This document shows, piece after piece, positions 18,569-28,736 of a stretch of DNA of 64,000 nucleotides. Position 1 is the stretch's first letter. Every line of letters begins with the position of its first letter. The translations under genes and the position numbers were made by a program. The DNA lies in contig JAIPBT010000018.1 of assembly GCA_021738565.1 (NCBI GenBank), positions 1 through 64,000 on the forward strand, given 5' to 3'. The stretch comes from Bacteroidales bacterium. Lineage in GTDB: Bacteria > Bacteroidota > Bacteroidia > Bacteroidales > GCA-2748055. A model generated the notes under the pieces. It made no database searches. It saw only the letters and a list, made by a program, of their open reading frames with translations, and was not told where the DNA came from.

Positions 18569-19756
18569 TCAATCTATTTTCAGTACCAGCCCTTTCAGAT
18601 ATTCCCCCTCGGGATGGTAAAGGCTCACAGGATGGTCTGAAGGCTGTGTAAGCTGATAAAGGATCCTTGCATCCCTGCCTGTATTTGCAGCTGCTGCAAA
18701 AACAGACTTTCTGAAGTTCTCTTTGCTCACAGCCTGAGAACAGCTGAAAGTGAACAACTCCCCTCCCTTGCGAATTTTACCGATCGCCTTTTGGTTCAGC
18801 CTTTTGTAACCCTGGAGTGCATTGTTCAATACCCGTTGATGCTTTGCAAAAGCCGGCGGGTCAAGAATGATGAGATCATATTGATCATCCCTGTCGTCCA
18901 GGAAACCGAAGGCATCTGTACAAAAGGAACTGTGCTTGTCAGAACCAGGAAAATTGAGAGCAACATTACTGTTGGTGAGTTCGATGGCATGTTCCGAACT
19001 GTCGACACTGTGAACCAGTTCGGCGCCTCCTCTCAAAGCATATACACTGAATCCACCCGTGTAGCAAAACATATTCAGCACCTTTCTTCCTGCAGCATAC
19101 CTTTCCAGCAGCAGCCGGTTCTCACGCTGGTCAAGGAAAAAACCTGTTTTCTGCCCCTTCTCCCAATTTACGGTGAAACCATTTCCGTTCTCAAGAATTT
19201 CTCCATGCATCCGCTTCCCGGATAAAGGTCCATCCACAACGGAAATTTCCGGATAATTGACCAGGGAATTCCTGCTTTTGTTATACAGCGTATCAATCGC
19301 CAATCCTTCAAGGTTATTCAGCGCTTCAGAAATAAGGGTAAGGTTTTTAAACATGCCGGCTGAATGCATCTGTATGACAGCACAACCGTTGTAATAATCA
19401 ACGATAAGACCGGGAAGCAAATCCCCTTCAGCATTGACCAGGCGAAATGCATTCGTTTTATCCGGTTGAAAAACACCTTCCTCCTTGCGGTGATTCCAGG
19501 CCTGTTCAATACGCCGTTTCCAGAAATTCCCATCAATCCTCTCATTCCCGAAAACCAGCATTCTCACAGCGATTGTCCCAACCTGGAAATGACCGGCCCC
19601 CAGCCTTTCATCCTTGTTGTCGTATACCTCTACAACATCGCCGGTTGCAGGATTGCCATAAATTTTCTTAATGGCCCCTGAAAAAATCCAGGGGTGTCTT
19701 CTCCTGGCTGATTGGTCTTTGCCCGATTTCAGGACAATGCAGGGTAATTCTCTCAT
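18569..19756 (-). CDS. Class I rRNA methyltransferase, RlmI-like (PUA + SAM domains)
   Basis: The 395-residue protein has an N-terminal PUA RNA-binding domain (RRRHPWIFSGAIKK near residues 18-31), a central EEHD-like region, and a C-terminal SAM-binding Rossmann domain with LNMFCYTGGFSVYALRGGA near 225-243 and the catalytic-pocket motif ILDPPAFAK near 295. This arrangement matches the RlmI/YccW family that makes 5-methylcytosine in 23S rRNA. The exact target base cannot be told. Its start overlaps the stop of the upstream exonuclease gene by 4 bp, so the two are translationally coupled. Confidence 0.88.
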   Translation of the reverse strand: MRELPCIVLKSGKDQSARRRHPWIFSGAIKKIYGNPATGDVVEVYDNKDERLGAGHFQVGTIAVRMLVFGNERIDGNFWKRRIEQAWNHRKEEGVFQPDKTNAFRLVNAEGDLLPGLIVDYYNGCAVIQMHSAGMFKNLTLISEALNNLEGLAIDTLYNKSRNSLVNYPEISVVDGPLSGKRMHGEILENGNGFTVNWEKGQKTGFFLDQRENRLLLERYAAGRKVLNMFCYTGGFSVYALRGGAELVHSVDSSEHAIELTNSNVALNFPGSDKHSSFCTDAFGFLDDRDDQYDLIILDPPAFAKHQRVLNNALQGYKRLNQKAIGKIRKGGELFTFSCSQAVSKENFRKSVFAAAANTGRDARILYQLTQPSDHPVSLYHPEGEYLKGLVLKID

Positions 19757-20340
19757 TGAAGATTTTTTAATGAACTCTTCAGCTTGTTGTACACCATGAG
19801 CGACACCCAGGCATCAGTAGCAGCATACCTGATCTGCTTGTCAGACAGTTCTTTTGCTTCCCAGTTTGAAATTTGCTGTGACTTGGAGATTTTGTAGCCA
19901 AGCACAATGGCAACGAGTTTCTTCAGGCTTTTTGATTCAATATTGAAAGCTTCAACGTATTTCTGAAGTTCCAGGAATCCTGCCGGATTAAAAGAGGCAA
20001 GTTGTCTCATTTTTCGCATATCATCCTTGAGCCCAACTCCAATCTTGAGAAAACGATCACTTTCGAACAATTTCAAAAGTGCGGGAGGCATGCCGATCTT
20101 GTTGACCCTGAAGAGCCAGGCAACATCTTCGTTGGAAAGTTGAATCAACGCGATGTCATTCACCTCTCCCTTCCTGAAAGCAGGCCTGGTTTCCGTATCA
20201 AAACCAAGGTAAGAATGATGCCGGATCTCTTCCATGGCTTTGTTATATGAGTGCATGTCATCAATGATCCTGATCTCTCCTTCAAACTGACGCACTTCCA
20301 TCCTGTTGATTTCCTCTTTTGCTATCTCCGGTCTGAACAT
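19753..20340 (-). CDS. 3'-5' exonuclease, RNase D-like DnaQ fold
   Basis: The 195-residue protein is a stand-alone DEDDy exonuclease domain. The first motif is YLGFDTETRP near residue 44 (Asp and Glu), the second includes KIGVGLKDDMRKMRQ near 97-111, and the third is YAATDAWVSLMVY near 171-183, which has the Tyr-x3-Asp arrangement of the DEDDy branch. Members trim RNA or DNA 3' ends. Its last bases overlap the start of the rRNA methyltransferase, and its start touches the stop of the DUF5063 gene, so all three probably form one transcription unit. Confidence 0.88.
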   Translation of the reverse strand: MFRPEIAKEEINRMEVRQFEGEIRIIDDMHSYNKAMEEIRHHSYLGFDTETRPAFRKGEVNDIALIQLSNEDVAWLFRVNKIGMPPALLKLFESDRFLKIGVGLKDDMRKMRQLASFNPAGFLELQKYVEAFNIESKSLKKLVAIVLGYKISKSQQISNWEAKELSDKQIRYAATDAWVSLMVYNKLKSSLKNLQ

Positions 20341-20960
20341 CAGTCGTCCTCCTCATTTTCATCCTGAAAGCGTGTAAAGAATGAACTGTCGTAAGTTGGC
20401 CTGTTGCCTTCATCCATTTCCGTGTCAGGATCAATCTTACTGATAAATAATTTATTTAGCGCCAACAATGCATTGAGAAGTTTCACACTCCAGTAGTTTT
20501 CAAAACTGACCATCACCTCATAAACTGCATCATTCATTATTTCCTCAACACCCTGTCGGTATTGCAGTGTAAAATCCTTCAGATCCTGGTAGACATCTGC
20601 AAGGTCTTCAGAAATATTCTGTGAAACCAGTTCCGAGCGGTCAAATTCATCATCATCAGCGATGCGTAAATAAGAATTATGACTCCCCAGAAGGGTCAGC
20701 ACCTTTTTATAGACCAGCGACCAATCCTCTTCTGTAACATATTTTTCATTACCCGATTCAAGCAGCGGTTCTGTTTGCCCAAGCTTCACGGCACAGGAAT
20801 AAACATCCGATAAAACTTTCACAGATTTTTGTATAAAATCACTGCCTTTCATTTGATCAGCACCTTCGAGGAATTCACAGTAATGGTTTGAAGACCTCAC
20901 AAATTCAAGTATTTCCGGTTCATATACTCCCGGAAAATCCGTATTGCTTGTTTCTGACAT
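20340..20960 (-). CDS. DUF5063 domain protein
   Basis: This 206-residue, acidic, helical protein belongs to DUF5063, a Bacteroidota family of unknown function. Features are an N-terminal helix with FVRSSNHYCEFLEG and aromatic/acidic segments such as WSLVYKKVLTLLGSHNSYL. There is no signal peptide or membrane segment, so it is cytoplasmic. Its stop overlaps the exonuclease start by 1 bp. The constant company of a DEDDy exonuclease and an rRNA methyltransferase suggests an RNA-related role, but this is inference. A TACATTTG box sits 4 nt before its ATG. Confidence 0.75.
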   Translation of the reverse strand: MSETSNTDFPGVYEPEILEFVRSSNHYCEFLEGADQMKGSDFIQKSVKVLSDVYSCAVKLGQTEPLLESGNEKYVTEEDWSLVYKKVLTLLGSHNSYLRIADDDEFDRSELVSQNISEDLADVYQDLKDFTLQYRQGVEEIMNDAVYEVMVSFENYWSVKLLNALLALNKLFISKIDPDTEMDEGNRPTYDSSFFTRFQDENEEDD

Positions 20961-20964
20961 GGTA

Positions 20965-20972
20965 CAAATGTA
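20965..20972 (-). promoter_or_regulatory. -7 box for the DUF5063-exonuclease-methyltransferase unit
   Basis: On the minus strand this reads TACATTTG, a full TAnnTTTG match, with only TACC before the ATG. It lies in the 23-bp gap after recQ, so this unit may be transcribed separately from recQ. Confidence 0.45.
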
Positions 20973-20983
20973 TAAAGAAAAAA

Positions 20984-22891
20984 TTAGCTGTCGCTCAATT
21001 GAAAATTCATATCTTCTCCTCTGAAGATCTTCCCTTCATCCATCATCCTTTCAAGAATTCCACTCAATTTTTCAGCTTCAATCCCCAATTTATCGCTGAT
21101 CATTGCAACATCCCCCGGTTGATTTGTTAAAAGCGGGATAATCTCCTTTTCATATTTTTCATATTCATTTCGGGAAAGCTTTTGCTTGCGGTTACCGATG
21201 CAAACATCGCATTTTCCGCAAGCCTTCGTATTCCTTTCTCCAAAATAGGTTAGCAGAAAACGGCTCCTGCAGACATTTTCATTCCCGGCATATTCCTTCA
21301 TTACATTCAAGCGATCAACAAACCTTGCCTTTCGAAAACGGTAACTTTCAGTTGAGATGTAAATGTTCCTTTCATCCAACCGCTCCTCCAGCAAAGTGAT
21401 CACCGGGTTTTGTTTTTTGGGTATATATTTGATCACGTGCATCCCCGATAATTTGACAAGGTATTTGTAGACCTCATCCCTACTCAAACCGGTCCTGACT
21501 GCAAGCGTGTGCTCATCAAATGCAACATATTGCGAAAACAACCCTGTATAAGAGCGCAGGATCACTTTGATAAAATTGTCGAAGGCCGGATTCTTAACCT
21601 GGAATTTGTACAGGTCATCACGCCGGATGATAAAATGGATCCTGGAAGGATTGTTTATTTCATCAGTGATCTCGAAATAGCCCTCCCTGCTCAGTATATT
21701 CAATGCACTGGTTACAGTAAGTGCACTCCATGAATATTGCGAGAGAAATTCTCCAAGGATAAAATCAAATGTATTGCCCTTACCTCCTCCCACAGGAACC
21801 TGCAGGTAGTTGAAAAGCGCTATGTAGATAGCACGCAAAGTGCTGAAATCCGGAAAATTAACCTCCACCCTTTTCTCGGCCTGCTGAAGGTCAGAAGGAC
21901 TGTGCAAAAGAATGGCCCAGGCTGGTTGCTCATCACGGCCGGCCCTTCCGGCTTCCTGGAAATATGTTTCAGGGGAATCGGGCAGGTCAAAATGAATTAC
22001 AAACCTGACATCGGCTTTATCGATGCCCATACCGAATGCATTTGTCGCCACCATTATCCTTGCGGTGTTGCTCCGCCATTGATCCTGCTTTTCGGTCCGC
22101 AAATCATGTTTCAGCCCTGCATGGTAATTGTCTGCCCTGATCCCGTTTTTCAGTAAAAACTCTGTTATATCTCTTGTTTTCTTCCGGTTTCGCACATATA
22201 TAATACCTGAACCGTTGATCCTGCCTGTGATTTTTATCAACTCCTTAAATTTGTCCTCCGTTTTTCTCACCACATATACCAGGTTTTCTCTCCTGAAGCT
22301 TTTTTGAAGCATATGCTCGCTTCCAAAAGCGAGTTTTTCCATAATGTCCTTAGCCACTTCTTTCGTGGCCGTGGCAGTCAGTGCAAGGACAGGAACGCCG
22401 GGCAGCAATTCCCTCAGCCCGGAGATCTTGAGATAAGATGGCCTGAAATCATACCCCCATTGTGATATGCAGTGGGCTTCATCCACCGCAATAAGGTTCA
22501 CATTCATTTTCTGAACCCTGACCCGGAAAATCTCGGTGGCAAGTCGTTCCGGCGACACATAGAGAAATTTAAAATCCCCGTAAACGCAGTTATCAAGTGC
22601 AACAGCGATTTCCTCCCTCGTCATACCGCTATGCAGTGCCATTGCCTTAATTTTTCTAGCTTTCAGATTCTCAACCTGGTCCCTCATCAGGGCAATAAGG
22701 GGAGTTATCACAAGACATATTCCCTCTGATGCCAGTGCGGGTACCTGAAAAGTAAGGGATTTACCCCCGCCTGTTGGCATCAATGCCAGGGTATCCCTGC
22801 CCTCTGCAACCGATTTAACAATATCCTCCTGCAGGGGGCGAAAAGAATTGAAACCCCAGTATTGTTTGAGAATATCGTGGTAATTACACAT
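20984..22891 (-). CDS. recQ: RecQ-type ATP-dependent DNA helicase
   Basis: The 635-residue protein unwinds DNA 3' to 5' in repair and recombination. Helicase motifs are in order: MPTGGGKSLTFQVP (Walker A, near 39-52), ITPLIALMRDQVENL, AVDEAHCISQWGYDFR (DEAH box, near 135), LALTATAT, and GRAGRDEQP (motif VI, near 317). A zinc-binding cluster, CRSRFLLTYFG followed by CGKCDVC, sits near 540-565, and a short winged-helix part follows. No HRDC domain is evident at the C-terminus. It lies upstream of the DUF5063 gene by 23 bp on the same strand. Confidence 0.93.
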   Translation of the reverse strand: MCNYHDILKQYWGFNSFRPLQEDIVKSVAEGRDTLALMPTGGGKSLTFQVPALASEGICLVITPLIALMRDQVENLKARKIKAMALHSGMTREEIAVALDNCVYGDFKFLYVSPERLATEIFRVRVQKMNVNLIAVDEAHCISQWGYDFRPSYLKISGLRELLPGVPVLALTATATKEVAKDIMEKLAFGSEHMLQKSFRRENLVYVVRKTEDKFKELIKITGRINGSGIIYVRNRKKTRDITEFLLKNGIRADNYHAGLKHDLRTEKQDQWRSNTARIMVATNAFGMGIDKADVRFVIHFDLPDSPETYFQEAGRAGRDEQPAWAILLHSPSDLQQAEKRVEVNFPDFSTLRAIYIALFNYLQVPVGGGKGNTFDFILGEFLSQYSWSALTVTSALNILSREGYFEITDEINNPSRIHFIIRRDDLYKFQVKNPAFDNFIKVILRSYTGLFSQYVAFDEHTLAVRTGLSRDEVYKYLVKLSGMHVIKYIPKKQNPVITLLEERLDERNIYISTESYRFRKARFVDRLNVMKEYAGNENVCRSRFLLTYFGERNTKACGKCDVCIGNRKQKLSRNEYEKYEKEIIPLLTNQPGDVAMISDKLGIEAEKLSGILERMMDEGKIFRGEDMNFQLSDS

Positions 22892-22955
22892 AAATTATTG
22901 GATAAGAATATTTTATATAATATTTGTTAACAATTCTTAAAGGAATGATAAGTAG

Positions 22956-24488
<1,533 letters not shown>

Positions 24489-24537
24489 TAAGCATACAAC
24501 AAAATCGTTTTACTATAGATAAATAAACAGAGCAGAT

Positions 24538-26508
24538 ATGAGCAAGAAATTGAGATCAATCCTGGTAGTTATGGTAATTTCTTTGTTTTTCAACGGGATA
24601 TTCGCCCAGGACATCCTGATGACAATAGGAGATAAGGAAATCAGTGTTGATGAATTTGAAAGGATTTACAACAAGAACAACAACAGCATTACCGACAACC
24701 AGCAAACTCCGGAAGAGTACCTGGAATTGTTTATAAATTTCAAACTTAAGGTGCTCGAAGCAGAGAACCTTGGAATGGATACTACAAAAAAATTCCTCAG
24801 GGAATTCAACAGTTATAAGGAACAGCTCGCCCAGCCCTACCTGACAGATGAAGAAACAAAAGAATACCTGATGAAGCAAGCCTATGAAAGGATGAAATAT
24901 GACGTGCATGTCAGCCATATACTGCTTGGAATGGGCAGCCAGCTTTCTCCGGAAGATACGCTGATAAGGTACAACAGGGCCATGGATATAAGGCAACGGA
25001 TAATTGACGGTGAAGATTTCGCAACCGTTGCAAAAGCAACATCCGACGATCCCGGGGCAAGGATCAACGGCGGGGACCTTGGCTACTTCACGGTTTTCCA
25101 GATGCTTTATCCTTTTGAATCTGCGGCATATGAACTTGAAGATGGTGAAGTATCCATGCCTGTAAGAACACTTCACGGTTACCACATTATTAAGAAACAT
25201 GATACAAGACCGGCGGTGGGCCAGGTAAAAGTGGCACATATCTTCCTGGCCGTTCCTGAGGGCTCATCCCATGAGGAGCAGGTCAAAGCCCGGTCGGACA
25301 TTATGGCCATCAGGGACAGCATAGACCGGAGAGCCGATTTCGGAGCGCTTGCTAAAAGGCACAGTGATGATAAGAACAGCGCTGCCAACGGGGGAGAACT
25401 TCCGTGGTTCGGAACCTCCCGCATGATCAAGGAATTTGAGAATGCTGCATTCAGCCTTGAGAAACCGGGAGATGTCAGCAGGGCCTTTAGATCATATTAT
25501 GGCTGGCACATTGTCAAACTGATCGACAAGAAAGAAGTCGGCACTTACGAGGAAATGGAATCCGAACTGCAGTCCAAAGCGCTTAAAGGAGACCGTGAAC
25601 GGGTCAGAAGAAAGATTCAACTGGATAAGCTTAAAGAAAAGTACAATTACGAGCTGAACAGTGAACTTTATAAAAAACTTTACACACTGGTCGATAGTTC
25701 AATATTTTTTGGCGAATGGGATCCCTATAAGAACACCAACCAGTTTGAAGATTACCTGTTCACCATGGATGGTGGGTTCAGTGTCACTCTTGGCAGGTTC
25801 GTGGCTTACCTTGACAGCATTCAGAAAAGAAGGGGCAAAATACCCGTTGAGAATTTTGTGGACATCATGTTCAACAGGTTCACCGAGGAATACATTATGA
25901 ATATTGAAATGGCAAGTCTGCCTGAGCGATTCCCTGAATACAGATACATCTTACAGGAATACCACGACGGAATACTTCTTTTCGACCTCATGAATGAGAA
26001 GGTATGGAACAAGGCCGTCCAGGATACCGCGGGACTTGAAAAATTCTTCAACAGTCACAGGGACGATTATATGTGGAGCGAACGCACCGAAGCAATCCTG
26101 GTGTCATGCGACAGTGCAACGGATGTGGAAGCAATCAGGAAAAAATCCAGGAAAATTGAGGCCGGAAGATGGGATGAGAAGAAGCTTAATAAAAAATTCT
26201 GTGATAGCGATACATTGAAATGCATTACACTTGATACAATACTGGCAGAGCCCGGTGAAAATGAGCTCCTGGATGCACTTCAAAATGACGGGGACACGGG
26301 GGAAATTTTCAGTGAAGAAGGAAAACTCAAATTCATGATCCGCAAAGGAACGGTCGCCCCGATGCATAAACAACTTGATGAAGTGAGGGGGCAGGCCACT
26401 TCCGATTACCAGGATGATATAGAAAAACAGTGGATAAAGAAACTCCGGGAGAAATACAAGGTTGTTGTAAACGAAGAACTCCTGTCTAAAGTAGAACGTA
26501 AATCTTGA
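24538..26508 (+). CDS. Periplasmic peptidyl-prolyl isomerase with two parvulin domains
   Basis: The 656-residue protein starts with a signal peptide (hydrophobic to about residue 23, ending FAQ). After an N-terminal chaperone-like helical part, two parvulin rotamase domains follow, at about 120-222 (VSHILLGMGS to GYHIIKK) and 229-327 (VAHIFLAVPE to GWHIVKL), each with the GGDLGYF/GGELPWF type loop. The C-terminal 320 residues are unassigned. It would catalyse prolyl isomerisation and assist folding of outer-membrane and secreted proteins. It overlaps the next gene by 4 bp, in a chain of four envelope-biogenesis genes. Confidence 0.88.
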   Translation: MSKKLRSILVVMVISLFFNGIFAQDILMTIGDKEISVDEFERIYNKNNNSITDNQQTPEEYLELFINFKLKVLEAENLGMDTTKKFLREFNSYKEQLAQPYLTDEETKEYLMKQAYERMKYDVHVSHILLGMGSQLSPEDTLIRYNRAMDIRQRIIDGEDFATVAKATSDDPGARINGGDLGYFTVFQMLYPFESAAYELEDGEVSMPVRTLHGYHIIKKHDTRPAVGQVKVAHIFLAVPEGSSHEEQVKARSDIMAIRDSIDRRADFGALAKRHSDDKNSAANGGELPWFGTSRMIKEFENAAFSLEKPGDVSRAFRSYYGWHIVKLIDKKEVGTYEEMESELQSKALKGDRERVRRKIQLDKLKEKYNYELNSELYKKLYTLVDSSIFFGEWDPYKNTNQFEDYLFTMDGGFSVTLGRFVAYLDSIQKRRGKIPVENFVDIMFNRFTEEYIMNIEMASLPERFPEYRYILQEYHDGILLFDLMNEKVWNKAVQDTAGLEKFFNSHRDDYMWSERTEAILVSCDSATDVEAIRKKSRKIEAGRWDEKKLNKKFCDSDTLKCITLDTILAEPGENELLDALQNDGDTGEIFSEEGKLKFMIRKGTVAPMHKQLDEVRGQATSDYQDDIEKQWIKKLREKYKVVVNEELLSKVERKS

Positions 26509-27368
26509 AACCTCTAAAAATTAAAATATCAATTTACCTTATTCCCCTGCTCTTTTTGATGCATGGGTGTTCCCTGCTGGAGAATCCGAAAAAGGAAGAG
26601 GCCGTTGCAAGGGTTTTTGACACGTATCTTTATATGTCGGAAGTTAAAGGTGCAATTCCTGAAGGTACATCTTCCAAAGATTCAACAATAATCGCCCGAA
26701 ATTACATCGACACCTGGGTACGCAAACAATTAATGCTTAACAGGGCAGAAATTGCACTTTCAGAGGAGCAAAAGGACTTTGAGAAAAAACTTGAAGAATA
26801 CAGGTCATCGTTACTGATTTACTCATACAGGCAAAAGCTCCTCCAGCAAAAAATTGATACCACAGTGCATGATGAGGAGATCCTGGAGTATTACGAAAAC
26901 AACATCAATAACTTTATCCTCTCGGATGAAGTGGTAATGGCAATATTTGTAAAATTGCCCCTTGATGCCCCTGATATAAGTAGTGTAAGAAACTGGACAA
27001 GGTCAGCTGCAAACTCAGATATTGATAATTTGGAGAAGTACTCTGTGAATTATGCAGAGAAATTTGATATGTTCAACAACTCATGGATATACTTCAGTGA
27101 CCTGATGAAGCAAGTGCCTTTGTCCATAGAACAACCGTCCAGGTTCCTTAGGTACAACGACTATTTTGAAACCAGCGATTCCCTCTACCATTATTTCATT
27201 CATATCATTGATCACAAATCGGAGGGCAACGTTACACCGCTATCACTTATTAAAATGGATATTAAGAGCATATTGCTCAATAAAAGAAAAATAGAATTTT
27301 ATAAGAACCTTGAACAGCAGGTCTATAATGAAGGTCTGAATAAGAACCAGTTTGAAATCTTCAGGTAA
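26505..27368 (+). CDS. Foldase-associated lipoprotein
   Basis: The 287-residue protein starts with a lipoprotein signal peptide ending in the lipobox LMHGC near residue 22. No complete parvulin domain is seen; the organisation (helical N-terminal part with YIDTWVRKQLMLNRAEIAL, a coiled region to about 130, and a less conserved C-terminal part) resembles the chaperone portion of SurA/PrsA-like proteins. It overlaps the upstream foldase by 4 bp and abuts the downstream SurA-like gene with no gap. It may be a chaperone subunit for the two active isomerases; this is inference from position. Confidence 0.7.
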   Translation: MKPLKIKISIYLIPLLFLMHGCSLLENPKKEEAVARVFDTYLYMSEVKGAIPEGTSSKDSTIIARNYIDTWVRKQLMLNRAEIALSEEQKDFEKKLEEYRSSLLIYSYRQKLLQQKIDTTVHDEEILEYYENNINNFILSDEVVMAIFVKLPLDAPDISSVRNWTRSAANSDIDNLEKYSVNYAEKFDMFNNSWIYFSDLMKQVPLSIEQPSRFLRYNDYFETSDSLYHYFIHIIDHKSEGNVTPLSLIKMDIKSILLNKRKIEFYKNLEQQVYNEGLNKNQFEIFR

Positions 27369-28736
27369 ATGAAACGAATGAAAAATATCATATATATAAT
27401 TATCACCTTCGGGTTAATGATCAATTATCAACAAGCTTCCGGGCAGGACGAGGCATATATCATTGACAGGGTTGTTGCGGTTGTAGGTGATTTTCACGTC
27501 CTTCAATCAGACATTGAGCAGCAATACCTGCAGCTGAAAATGAGTCAGCCCTACATTCCGGAAGGCATAAAATGCGATATCCTCAATTACCTTATTGAAC
27601 AGAAACTTCTTATGACCCAGGCAAAAATTGACAGTATTGAAGTTTCCGCCAGCCAGGTTGAACTCTCAATGGAAGCAAGATTGAACAACTTTGTCAGCCA
27701 ATTCGGAAGTGAAGAGGAAATGGAAGCGTATTTTAACAAATCCATATATGATATTCGGGATGACCTGAGGAAAACCATGAGGGAAATGATGATCACACAA
27801 CAGGTACAGCAATCCATTGTTGGTGACCTAAAAATCACGCCCTCCGAAGTAAAGCATTATTATAGCCAAATAGAGAAAGACAGCATCCCTTACATCGACT
27901 CAGAGGTGAAAATTGCAGAAATTGTTGCTTATCCCCCTCTTGAAGACGATGCAGTCTTTGATGTTAGGGAAAGGTTGCTTGAACTCAGGAAAAGGATCAT
28001 TGAAGGAGAAAGTATGTCGACACTTGCCATTCTTTATTCCGATGATCCCTCTGCAACATCAAATTTTGGAGAGATAGGTTTTAGAAACAAGAATGAACTT
28101 GATCCCGCTTATGCCGATGCGGCATGGGCCCTCAAGGAGGGACAGCTGTCAAAAATTGTGGAATCATCATTCGGCTTCCATATCATACAATGTGTTGAAA
28201 GAAGAGGAGAAAGGGTAAACACACGGCACATCCTTTTAAAACCTAAAATAAGTGCAACTGCAAAAGGTAAGGCATTGGAAAAACTGGATTCAATAAGGAC
28301 CAGGATACTTGAAGATTCGCTTACATTTCAGATTGCAGCCATTGTTCATTCAGAGGATGAAGATACCAGGGCAAACGGGGGACTTGTTGTCAATCCCATG
28401 GATCAGGCGCCGACATTTAAATTCGATGAGCTTGAAACAAAAGATTATTATACCGTCCGCGAAATGAAAGTTGGTGATATTTCTTTGCCATATGAAACTA
28501 CAGACGATAACGGCCAATTGTGCTATAAGATATTAAAACTTATCTCAAAGACAGAGCCCCACAGGGCCAACCTTAAACAGGATTACCTGCTTCTCCAGAA
28601 CATGGCATTATCAAAAAAGCAGAACGATGCAATGAACAGCTGGTATGCACAGAAAAAAAAGAGAACCTACATCAGGATAGATAATTCATTCGAAGATTGT
28701 GATATGCTGAATAATGAGCTCACTGAAATTCAATGA
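27369..28736 (+). CDS. SurA-like periplasmic peptidyl-prolyl isomerase
   Basis: The 455-residue protein has a signal peptide (to about residue 25, ASGQ), a SurA N-terminal chaperone domain (about 30-175) with IDRVVAVVGDFHVLQSDIE, and two parvulin domains (about 180-278 and 283-390). The first contains the FGEIGFRNKNELDP loop. SurA escorts unfolded outer-membrane proteins to the Bam machinery. It is the third gene of the envelope chain and overlaps the OstA-like gene by 4 bp. Confidence 0.88.
   Translation: MKRMKNIIYIIITFGLMINYQQASGQDEAYIIDRVVAVVGDFHVLQSDIEQQYLQLKMSQPYIPEGIKCDILNYLIEQKLLMTQAKIDSIEVSASQVELSMEARLNNFVSQFGSEEEMEAYFNKSIYDIRDDLRKTMREMMITQQVQQSIVGDLKITPSEVKHYYSQIEKDSIPYIDSEVKIAEIVAYPPLEDDAVFDVRERLLELRKRIIEGESMSTLAILYSDDPSATSNFGEIGFRNKNELDPAYADAAWALKEGQLSKIVESSFGFHIIQCVERRGERVNTRHILLKPKISATAKGKALEKLDSIRTRILEDSLTFQIAAIVHSEDEDTRANGGLVVNPMDQAPTFKFDELETKDYYTVREMKVGDISLPYETTDDNGQLCYKILKLISKTEPHRANLKQDYLLLQNMALSKKQNDAMNSWYAQKKKRTYIRIDNSFEDCDMLNNELTEIQ

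Noticed and set aside
24556-25239. 227-residue open frame on the minus strand
   Set aside because: It is fully antisense to the clear two-parvulin foldase gene and its translation shows no domain, with a composition typical of a shadow frame.
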